Assembly: GCA_964613075.1 (NCBI GenBank)
Contig: CAZTFV010000038.1
Location: forward strand, 1-11,689
DNA: 11,689 bases
Reading direction: 5' to 3'
Source: CAYWEP01 sp964613075
Lineage (GTDB): Bacteria; Patescibacteriota; Microgenomatia; Levybacterales; UBA12049
Below are positions 7,083 to 11,689 of this stretch, one piece after another (the first letter of the stretch is position 1; each line of letters starts with the position of its first letter). The translations under genes and the position numbers were made by a program. Under the pieces are notes generated by a model that did not search any database, was not told the DNA's origin, and saw nothing but the letters and a program-made list of their open reading frames with translations.

Positions 7083-7307
7083 TTACTTTTTAAGAATCTT
7101 AATAAACTCCTGAGTATCTTCTTGCTTTGGCGGAATGAGATTATCTTTTACCAAACCTTCCAAATGACATTGGATCGCATCTTGAAGATTCTTTTTTGTT
7201 TCTTCAATTGTTTTGCCACTCGTATGAACGCCCTTTAAGAGCGGTACAAAACCATGATAATACGATCCATCAGGTTCAATAATGACTTTATACGAAAATG
7301 TTTTCAT
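7083..7307 (-). CDS. HicB-family antitoxin-like protein (no HicA partner seen)
   Basis: The 74-residue product begins MKTFSYKVIIEPDGSYYHGF and contains LKGVHTSGKTIEETKKNLQD and AIQCHLEGL. This is the typical HicB partial RNase-H-like fold: a beta strand with a dosed 'x-PD-G-y-a' turn, a glycine segment, then an amphipathic helix that starts TIEETKKNL. Classical HicB neutralises the mRNA-cleaving toxin HicA and often carries a C-terminal DNA-binding domain. Here the protein ends soon after the core (EFIKILKK), so no DNA-binding domain is present. No HicA-like frame is visible upstream or downstream, so it is a lone copy. There is no Shine-Dalgarno; a -10-like box ends only six bases before the ATG, suggesting a nearly leaderless mRNA. 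Confidence 0.8.
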   Translation of the reverse strand: MKTFSYKVIIEPDGSYYHGFVPLLKGVHTSGKTIEETKKNLQDAIQCHLEGLVKDNLIPPKQEDTQEFIKILKK

Positions 7308-7313
7308 GAATTT

Positions 7314-7343
7314 ATTCTATCACAATCTTACCATGCAAAACAA
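7314..7343 (-). promoter_or_regulatory. Candidate promoter of the HicB-like gene
   Basis: On the minus strand TTGTTT (7343-7338) and TAGAAT (7319-7314) are separated by 18 bases and lie immediately before the ATG at 7307. The match is moderate and the region is AT-rich, so chance is possible. Confidence 0.3.
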
Positions 7344-7529
7344 AAAAATAATCCCCCCCAAAGGAATATAATATAGGTTGTCCTATATATGTATATATTT
7401 ATAAATACCACAAAACTTCGAGACTCTCGTTTCTACAATAATAACACCCCACACTCCCATCTCAAAACGGGCAGGCAGTAATTCTATTGAAAACTATTTA
7501 CAGCAGAGTTGTCAAGGGGTTTCCACAAA

Positions 7530-7587
7530 AATAGTATCTAGCGAAAGTAGTTTGGATTATGCAAATCACCTTAGACTAGATACTATT
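7530..7587 (-). terminator. Terminator-like hairpin after rplL
   Basis: A perfect 12-bp inverted repeat, AATAGTATCTAG at 7530-7541 and CTAGATACTATT at 7576-7587, begins right after the rplL stop codon. On the minus strand the stem ends in a run of five T residues. The stem is AT-rich and the loop is long (34 bases), so it may be a weak terminator, but its position at the operon end supports the call. Confidence 0.5.
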
Positions 7588-7588
7588 C

Positions 7589-7978
7589 TTACTTCAGTTC
7601 TACTGTTGCTCCAGCCGTGGTCAGTTTAGTCTTAGCCTCTTCTGCTGTCTTTTTGTTGACTGCTGTCAGGACTTCTTTATTGCCTGCGTCAGCCAAGTCT
7701 TTTGCCTCTTTCAATCCCAGTGTCGGGACGAGTTCGCGGATAGCCTTGATAACAGCAATCTTATTTGCGCCTGCATTGACAAGAAAGACGTTGAAGACTG
7801 TCTGCTCTTCCTTCGGCCCCTCCTCCGCTGAAGCTGCGGCGGGCGCAGTCGCCGGAGCAACCATCGCTTGTGCAGAGACGCCGAATTTTTCCTCAAGAGC
7901 CTTGACTAACTCTGAGAGTTCGAGAACAGACATTGATTCGATCGCTTCCATTAAGTCATCTTTTGATATTTTTGCCAT
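7589..7978 (-). CDS. rplL: 50S ribosomal protein L7/L12
   Basis: Forms the mobile ribosomal stalk that recruits and stimulates translational GTPases, attached as dimers to L10. The 129-residue product has the N-terminal dimerisation helices (about 1-35, [20 protein letters not shown]), an Ala/Pro hinge (about 40-55) and the globular C-terminal domain (about 60-129). That domain has the diagnostic [20 protein letters not shown] and a final [12 protein letters not shown]. Length is normal. I chose ATG at 7978 because the protein family starts MAKISK-like and a strong AAAGGGGGTG ribosome binding site precedes it; the frame stays open further upstream, but that part is repeat-derived. It follows rplJ in the same direction after 278 bases filled with repeats, which is unusually far for this pair. 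Confidence 0.97.
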   Translation of the reverse strand: MAKISKDDLMEAIESMSVLELSELVKALEEKFGVSAQAMVAPATAPAAASAEEGPKEEQTVFNVFLVNAGANKIAVIKAIRELVPTLGLKEAKDLADAGNKEVLTAVNKKTAEEAKTKLTTAGATVELK

Positions 7979-8012
7979 ATGTACACCCCCTTTCAGTTTG
8001 ATGCTAGACAAT

Positions 8013-8068
8013 AGAAGCTGGAAGCTAGAATCTGAAGTTTGAGATTGGAAATTAGATATTCTATCTTC
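8013..8068. repeat. Degenerate heptamer tract between rplJ and rplL
   Basis: Eight consecutive 7-base units can be read: AGAAGCT, GGAAGCT, AGAATCT, GAAGTTT, GAGATTG, GAAATTA, GATATTC, TATCTTC. The first units match well and later ones decay. Similar 7-base periodicity occurs at 8561-8588 inside rplJ and at 9230-9264 and 9291-9325 in the leader. Confidence 0.55.
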
Positions 8069-8075
8069 AAACATC

Positions 8076-8095
8076 CCTGCCTGCCGGCAGGCAGG
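8076..8095. repeat. Perfect 20-bp GC palindrome
   Basis: CCTGCCTGCCGGCAGGCAGG is perfectly self-complementary. Its half, GGCAGGCAG, also appears at about 7470-7478 beyond the operon. It lies in the rplJ-rplL gap within what would be transcribed mRNA and could fold into a hairpin there. Confidence 0.75.
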
Positions 8096-8120
8096 CAACA
8101 TCAAGATCTAACTTCTATAC

Positions 8121-8208
8121 GACTTACGCAAATTCTTATTGTTCGAGCTTGTCGAGAACTTCTCGACTCGGCTTAATCAGCCTCGCTCGAAGAATAACTG
8201 CGTAAGTC
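8121..8208. repeat. 88-bp nested inverted-repeat element (copy 1)
   Basis: Outer arms GACTTACGCA (8121-8130) and TGCGTAAGTC (8199-8208) are perfect. Inside them are TTATTGTTCGAGC and GCTCGAAGAATAA, then two small hairpins, GTCGAGAA/TTCTCGAC and GGCT/AGCC. Overall it resembles a miniature, non-coding, structure-rich repeat. A related copy with different outer arms lies at 8989-9111 on the other side of rplJ. Confidence 0.7.
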
Positions 8209-8256
8209 CTGTTCTAGTTTCAAGCGTCTAATCTCAAATAGTCCCAGCGTCTAGCC

Positions 8257-8922
8257 TCAATTCGTTGGTTTCTTATCTTTTATCGCATTCAGTGTCATCA
8301 CTAACGACTGAAGATTCCACTGTAACGCATGGTGCAGCCCCTGTATCGGCGCCTGCATTTGTCCGAGAAGCTGGGCGCGAAGCACAGGCATTGATGGAAG
8401 AATTGAAAGCTTCATAATGTCTGCCTCAGAGAGTGGTTTGCCCTCTAACAAACCGAATTTAATAAGCGGCAGCTTGAGCTCTTTTATCATTTTGCTGAGT
8501 TGCCTAAGCGGCTCGACAATGTCGTTGTAGATAAAGAGGGTAGCGGTTGGCTGGTCAAAGTTATAAGTTATAAGTCCTAAGTCCTGAGTAGTATTTTCGT
8601 TTTTTTCATTGTGACTTGTGACTTGCTTGTCCTGCTCGCCCTGAGCTTTGTCGAAGGGAGCTTGTCGAATGGGTGACTTGTGACTTTGCTCAAGCGCGCG
8701 CTTAAGGAGTGTATTTTTCGTCACGACATATTCGGCCTCAAGCTTTTTGACGGCTTTTTTCAGCGTCTCAAGCTGCTTATGCGTGAGGCCTTGGTAGTTG
8801 GTAAAAACCATACCTTTGGATTTGTTTACTTTATCAGAAAACTCACCAACGATGGCTTCTTTTCTGGCTCTGCCTCGATAGGCAGTTGCCTGATGTGCGT
8901 GCGCTTTTGCTAATTTTGCCAT
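8257..8922 (-). CDS. rplJ: 50S ribosomal protein L10, with internal insertion
   Basis: L10 anchors the L7/L12 dimers to the GTPase centre of the large subunit and, bound to them, represses its own operon. The N-terminal rRNA-binding domain is clear: KEAIVGEFSDKVNKSKGMVF, YQGLTHKQLETLKK, VVTKNTLLKRAL (to about 78). The family resumes at about 119 with PTATLFIYNDIVEPLRQL, KFGLLEGKPLSEADIMKLSI and LPSMPVLRAQLLGQMQAP, then the stalk-binding C-terminal helix (LQSLVMTLNAIKDKK). Between them about 40 residues (about 80-118) have no counterpart in ordinary L10; they are polar and coded by short repeats, giving 221 residues instead of about 165-175. Start ATG at 8922 follows AAAGGA at a ten-base distance. 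First gene of rplJ-rplL, with a leader and attenuator upstream. Confidence 0.95.
   Translation of the reverse strand: MAKLAKAHAHQATAYRGRARKEAIVGEFSDKVNKSKGMVFTNYQGLTHKQLETLKKAVKKLEAEYVVTKNTLLKRALEQSHKSPIRQAPFDKAQGEQDKQVTSHNEKNENTTQDLGLITYNFDQPTATLFIYNDIVEPLRQLSKMIKELKLPLIKFGLLEGKPLSEADIMKLSILPSMPVLRAQLLGQMQAPIQGLHHALQWNLQSLVMTLNAIKDKKPTN
8561..8686. repeat. Repeat-made insertion inside rplJ
   Basis: The inserted segment has three parts. A 7-base tandem (TTATAAG, TTATAAG, TCCTAAG, TCCTGAG) lies at 8561-8588. The direct repeat GTGACTTGTGACTT occurs at 8611-8624 and 8673-8686. Between these copies lies a minus-strand CTTCGACAAAGCTCAGG element read in frame as PFDKAQGEQ. The frame is kept throughout. 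Confidence 0.7.
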
Positions 8923-8988
8923 AGTAGTTTAATCCTTTGTCATCCTGGAGCCCCTCGGTTTCACTCGGGATAAACTTCGCGTAATATG

Positions 8989-9111
8989 TCAGGATTTGAC
9001 AAAATATTCTTCGAGCGAGCGTAGCGAGTCGAGAAGTTATGTTCTCGACTACGCCATGTACCAGACGGTACGGGGCTACGCTCGAACAATAACTTCTTTG
9101 TCAAATCCTGA
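8989..9111. repeat. 123-bp nested inverted-repeat element (copy 2)
   Basis: Outer arms TCAGGATTTGACAAA (8989-9003) and TTTGTCAAATCCTGA (9097-9111) are perfect over 15 bases. Inside are TATTCTTCGAGC and GCTCGAACAATAACTTC, then TTCTCGACT and related palindromic pieces. It shares CAGGA and the (AGT)TATTCTTCGAGC arm with copy 1 at 8121-8208. It lies within the presumed 5' UTR of rplJ. Confidence 0.7.
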
Positions 9112-9157
9112 GCGATTACAACTTCGCGATAGGATCTCCGTTATTTTAGATTCTATC

Positions 9158-9187
9158 AGCCCCGCTGAGCGGGGCTTCCAGAATGAC
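9158..9187. repeat. GC-rich palindrome of the GTCATTCTGGA class
   Basis: AGCCCCGCT (9158-9166) and AGCGGGGCT (9168-9176) form a near-perfect hairpin, followed by TCCAGAATGACA. A diverged relative beginning TGTCATCCTGGAGCCCC lies in the opposite orientation at 8938-8954. No T-run follows, so it is a dispersed repeat rather than a terminator. Confidence 0.6.
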
Positions 9188-9199
9188 AGACAGGAGTAC

Positions 9200-9222
9200 A
9201 AAAAAGCACTCCCGAGGAGTGC
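9200..9222 (-). terminator. Intrinsic terminator in the rplJ leader (candidate attenuator)
   Basis: On the minus strand GCACTCC (9222-9216), loop TCG and GGAGTGC (9212-9206) form a perfect 7-bp GC-rich stem followed directly by six T residues (9205-9200). It lies about 170 bases after the predicted transcription start and 280 bases before rplJ. L10 leaders of Firmicutes end in a terminator used for attenuation, so this is probably the control point. An antiterminator fold could not be identified by eye. Confidence 0.75.
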
Positions 9223-9229
9223 ATAGTAA

Positions 9230-9264
9230 TTTAGAGTTATGAGTTTAGAATCATGAATTTCCTA
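9230..9264. repeat. Degenerate heptamer tract in the rplJ leader, arm 1
   Basis: Units TTTAGAG, TTATGAG, TTTAGAA, TCATGAA, TTTCCTA. It is roughly the inverse of the tract at 9291-9325, so the two could pair in the transcript as a long imperfect AT-rich hairpin just before the attenuator. Confidence 0.5.
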
Positions 9265-9290
9265 AGGTATTATAAAATATTTTCCTCTTT

Positions 9291-9325
9291 GAATTCTTAA
9301 TTCTGAATTATAAATTCTAAATTCT
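9291..9325. repeat. Degenerate heptamer tract in the rplJ leader, arm 2
   Basis: Units GAATTCT, TAATTCT, GAATTAT, AAATTCT, AAATTCT. It lies between the L10-binding leader and the terminator. Whether this is part of the regulatory fold or just an invading repeat cannot be told from one sequence. Confidence 0.55.
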
Positions 9326-9330
9326 GTTAT

Positions 9331-9388
9331 TCCTCGGCTGACGATTTTTAACCCTGCACCGCATGGTGCGGGGCCAGCTGTCTTAGGT
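9331..9388 (-). promoter_or_regulatory. Ribosomal protein L10 leader (autoregulatory mRNA element)
   Basis: On the minus strand the transcript reads AGACAGCTGGC, then a hairpin CCCCGCACC/GGTGCAGGG with loop ATGC, then TTAAAAATC and GTCAGCCGAGGA. GCTGGC (9378-9373) pairs with GTCAGC (9342-9337) to close the element, leaving the unpaired GACA and CCGAGG signature expected of the kink-turn bound by the L10(L12)4 complex. These match the known L10 leader of rplJ-rplL operons. Bound L10 would favour termination at 9200-9222 and so lower stalk-protein synthesis. Signature and position are seen; binding and mechanism come from knowledge of the family. Confidence 0.8.
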
Positions 9389-9395
9389 AGGAGTA

Positions 9396-9424
9396 ATGAT
9401 ACCAGGGTAGCTGGCAATTGTCAA
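9396..9424 (-). promoter_or_regulatory. Promoter of the rplJ-rplL operon
   Basis: On the minus strand a perfect -35 TTGACA (9424-9419), a 17-base spacer and -10 TATCAT (9401-9396) with a TG extension. Transcription would begin near A at 9388, immediately before the L10 leader. The promoter begins 18 bases beyond the stop of the preceding gene, and no terminator separates them, so some read-through from upstream is possible. Confidence 0.8.
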
Positions 9425-9442
9425 TCTTCCTTAGGTGTCTAG

Positions 9443-10150
9443 CTAACACAAACCTGGTGTGTGTTTCCTAAGAAGCCGCCCCAGTCTTGTTGCATGCTCT
9501 CGTCTTTCGTCAGATGAGGGAGCAACATCGCCCGTCTCGCGTCTTATTCTTTCGGATGCTCCGCTCGCGTAATCAAATATGTCTTTTGGAGGAGCAGTTA
9601 CTGCATCTGACGCAGCCGCTCCATTTGTAGCTACGCTTTTTTTGTCTCTTTTCTCTTTTCTTCCAGAACCCAGCCTTCCGCATAAAAATCCCCTAAACTC
9701 ATCAAGCGTTTCAGGTGTCACATTCCTGCCGGCACGAGTGTATGCCTCAAGGTGCTCACCACAACTACCGGCAAACATCGCAGCTATTAATCCGTCGTCA
9801 TCTAACGCAAGCAGCTGATCAGGAGATAACATCCAGAGCTCTGGAGGAGCAGATTCTGGTCTAGGATCTAGGCGAGATGGAGACCGAACAACATCAACTA
9901 ATTGAGAGCTTGTTGACCCCCGATATACCGGTGGTATGCCACTACTATTTCTATCTGGATCTGGAACAAGAGTGGGAATTGAGCCTTGTCGTGGAAGAAC
10001 AGGAGTTGGTTCCCGAGGAATCTCTTTTCCAGTGGTTATATCATAATAATGCCCAGGGCTAAACTTTCTGGATCCAGGCCCTTGTTCTGATTGTGCTGTC
10101 AGATCATCCACGCGTGAGACAGCATCAACAATTTCACTTATATTCGTCAT
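9443..10150 (-). CDS. Hypothetical proline-rich protein, partner of the Tat-exported protein
   Basis: No family recognised. ATG at 10150 gives 235 residues beginning MTNISEIVDAVSRVDDLTAQ; the frame stays open further upstream but would overlap the preceding gene. About residues 42-103 are rich in Pro, Ser and Arg (PREPTPVLPRQGSIPTLVPD) and probably unfolded. A helical stretch follows at about 104-160 (PPELWMLSPDQLLALDDDGL). Then comes a basic linker with GRKEKRDKK and a charged helical C-terminus (SDERREHATRLGRLLRKH). There is no signal peptide or membrane segment, so it is probably cytoplasmic. The start lies 10 bases after the stop of the Tat-signal gene, without its own Shine-Dalgarno; a GAGGAACTT about 25 bases back is too far. 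Translation is probably coupled to the upstream gene and the two products may act together. Confidence 0.7.
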   Translation of the reverse strand: MTNISEIVDAVSRVDDLTAQSEQGPGSRKFSPGHYYDITTGKEIPREPTPVLPRQGSIPTLVPDPDRNSSGIPPVYRGSTSSQLVDVVRSPSRLDPRPESAPPELWMLSPDQLLALDDDGLIAAMFAGSCGEHLEAYTRAGRNVTPETLDEFRGFLCGRLGSGRKEKRDKKSVATNGAAASDAVTAPPKDIFDYASGASERIRRETGDVAPSSDERREHATRLGRLLRKHTPGLC

Positions 10151-10160
10151 AGGTAAAAAA

Positions 10161-11576
10161 CTACTGCAAAAGTTCCTCAAGTTCTTTGCGCTGGGGCAGT
10201 AATCTGCCTCGCACATCCTCGCTAGGATTAATTGTGTCAGTGATTTGCAAACAAAGCGTCATATACTGTTTCAGCCGTTCCTGAGAAGAGAGATCCAACT
10301 TCTCAAATTCTTTTTTGAGCTGAGGAACCATATACATTGCAAGTGGAAGAAATTCACGTAAAATCTCCCGAGCATTAGGGTATGGCAAAGGATCAAAGAG
10401 GTTATTTCGTCGCACGACGCGATACGAGTCAAGCTCCAGAAGACCATATTGAAGACCGTATTGCTGTGAGCTGACATACAGTGTTTCGACAGATCCAGGA
10501 GCGGCGTAGGCGTCACCATGGAGAGAACTGGGTGAACCTTCTTTCTTCTTATCCTCAATAAAAAGGTCCTCCAGCTGTTGCATGAGCGGGTCAATGTTCG
10601 TTCTCCTATTCCCCATATCAAGTGTGTACATACTGCCAGTGAAAATCAGGTTGACTGCTTCACGCGCCAGATACAGCAAACCAGGTTTTAGCGGTGTATC
10701 AGGCAACATATCTCGATCTACAGTCAGGATATTTTTAATCGCATATTTCTTCGCATCAACCACAAGTTTTTGACCTACTTTTTTCTTCGTTACAAATATT
10801 CTCCAAAGCGAAGATCCACAGCTGTTCATGACTTCGCCAAGATCAGCTATATCATACAGCGTAAGACCGACATCGGTATCTGTCTTTACTCTAAATCTAG
10901 CATCATCGGCACCTTGTGCGAGTCGCGGAAGCTCTTTACCTTTTGGAAAGGGGAGAGGTATTGTCTCGCTTTTTTTGCCTGTGTTTGATTGTACTTCGAG
11001 CTTTAGCTCAGCTTCTCCGATATCAACCCCTGGTAGCACGTAGAATGTCGTCTTGCTGTTTGGGTCATCATATGATTCTGCACCAAACAGGGCAGCAACA
11101 TTGCCTTTTGTCAGTGTAATTCTCGGCGCATGAGGCACAAATCGCACCGCCTCATTATCACGCGTCCTGTATTCAATCGTTATAGTGGCTGCGCTACCTG
11201 GAGCAAGTTGGTCGGCATAGGCAAGTAAGTCTTTTTCTGGAAATGTGGGATACCAACTAATCAAGCGACCAGGAATAGGAAAACCTTCTAAGAGGACATC
11301 AGGAGTTGACCCGTCCCATGTGCTTGCATATTCATCACCTGCTGGGACAGTAGGAGTCAGTTGCGCATCGTCTTGAGCTCTCGAAGCAGGTGTTGCAGTG
11401 TCCTGATCAGTAGCGCCAAATATTTTCCTATCAGCTATTCTTGCTATCCGATCTGCGTTACCCGCCAAGCCTCCAATAGCTGTCGCTCCCATAAGAGCCA
11501 CAAATTTTCTTCGTGATACTCGCATTTCTAGCATTTTGTTACTGTTAATTGTTCTTTCAGTGCCCGGAGCTGTCAT
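10161..11576 (-). CDS. Hypothetical Tat-exported protein
   Basis: No enzyme family recognised. The N-terminus contains VSRRKFVALMGATAIGGLAG, a clear twin-arginine signal (SRRKF followed by a short, weakly hydrophobic stretch), so the protein should be exported folded by the Tat system. From the ATG at 11576 the product has 471 residues with RR at 22-23. A start at 11525 would place RR five residues in, and TTG at 11588 is also possible; none has a Shine-Dalgarno. After a Thr/Pro/Ala linker (about 60-95) comes a probably beta-rich domain (about 95-225, ATITIEYRTRD, TLTKGNVAALFG, GEAELKLEVQSN), then a mostly helical C-terminal half with many charged residues (QLKKEFEKLDLSSQERLKQY). No cofactor-binding motif or cysteine cluster is seen. 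First gene of a two-gene operon. Confidence 0.75.
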   Translation of the reverse strand: MTAPGTERTINSNKMLEMRVSRRKFVALMGATAIGGLAGNADRIARIADRKIFGATDQDTATPASRAQDDAQLTPTVPAGDEYASTWDGSTPDVLLEGFPIPGRLISWYPTFPEKDLLAYADQLAPGSAATITIEYRTRDNEAVRFVPHAPRITLTKGNVAALFGAESYDDPNSKTTFYVLPGVDIGEAELKLEVQSNTGKKSETIPLPFPKGKELPRLAQGADDARFRVKTDTDVGLTLYDIADLGEVMNSCGSSLWRIFVTKKKVGQKLVVDAKKYAIKNILTVDRDMLPDTPLKPGLLYLAREAVNLIFTGSMYTLDMGNRRTNIDPLMQQLEDLFIEDKKKEGSPSSLHGDAYAAPGSVETLYVSSQQYGLQYGLLELDSYRVVRRNNLFDPLPYPNAREILREFLPLAMYMVPQLKKEFEKLDLSSQERLKQYMTLCLQITDTINPSEDVRGRLLPQRKELEELLQ

Positions 11577-11605
11577 ACGATTTGCCAACAGGAAGGCTCA
11601 TGCGG

Positions 11606-11635
11606 AGCATACACCCGAACTATAGGAAATGTCAA
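11606..11635 (-). promoter_or_regulatory. Promoter of the Tat-protein operon
   Basis: On the minus strand a perfect TTGACA (11635-11630), an 18-base spacer and TATGCT (11611-11606). Transcription would start near 11599, about 20 bases before the ATG at 11576. This supports a start at or downstream of 11588 and shows that the window contains the beginning of this operon. Confidence 0.6.
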
Positions 11636-11689
11636 GATTATGAGTTAGAGACTTGGAAAATGGATAAAGAGCTGACAGGTAATGATTTT

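Noticed and set aside
7979..8104. N-terminal extension of rplL by 42 codons
   Set aside because: The extension translates the 20-bp palindrome (LPACRQAG) and a heptamer tract; the strong ribosome binding site before MAKISK and the family's normal start decide for 7978.
8996..9226. Open plus-strand frame of 76 codons upstream of rplJ
   Set aside because: It is made of the nested inverted repeat, the GC palindrome and the attenuator read through; no protein-like pattern.
11636..11689. Further heptamer tract at the window end (ATTATGAGTTAGAGACTTGG)
   Set aside because: Resembles the leader tracts but is too short and cut by the window edge to support.

Overview
The window looks like part of a Patescibacteria (Candidate Phyla Radiation) chromosome, read with the standard genetic code. 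This is inferred from content: a giant GNVGIGT-repeat surface protein, a four-helix-bundle 'suffix' protein, a lone HicB-like protein, and many short palindromic repeats placed both between and inside genes. No rRNA, tRNA, transposase or CRISPR array is visible, so a finer placement is not supported.

Layout. (1) 1-5099, plus strand: the 3' part of a very large modular surface or tail-fibre-like protein whose true start lies before the window. (2) 5100-5745: a short palindromic repeat, then a four-helix-bundle suffix protein gene with 9-bp tandem repeats at its start codon and at two places inside the gene. (3) 5746-6169: a 40-codon minus-strand ORF for a single-pass membrane protein with a good ribosome binding site, and a doubtful plus-strand ORF. 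(4) 6170-7082: about 900 bp of AT-rich DNA without a convincing gene, holding an inverted pair of DnaA-box-like sites and a perfect 30-bp palindrome. (5) 7083-7307, minus: a HicB-family protein with no visible HicA. (6) 7530-9424, minus: the rplJ-rplL (L10-L7/L12) operon, with a strong promoter, an L10-type leader RNA, an intrinsic terminator inside the 5' UTR, and an operon-end terminator. (7) 9443-11635, minus: a two-gene operon encoding a Tat-exported protein of unknown function and a proline-rich protein, with its own promoter.

How it works together. The best-supported system is autoregulation of rplJ-rplL: promoter, L10-binding leader with its CCGAGG signature, then an attenuator-like terminator, then the two stalk-protein genes. 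Its odd feature is invasion by repeats: nested inverted-repeat elements lie on both sides of rplJ, heptamer tracts lie in the 5' UTR, the rplJ-rplL gap and rplJ itself, and rplJ carries an in-frame insertion of about 40 codons partly made of the same repeat family found in the giant gene. Left-hand genes run right and right-hand genes run left, so they converge on the gene-poor region at 6170-7082.

I did not find a clearly new defence or mobile system. The most interesting material is the set of repeats that have become protein-coding and the rearranged leader of the ribosomal stalk operon.
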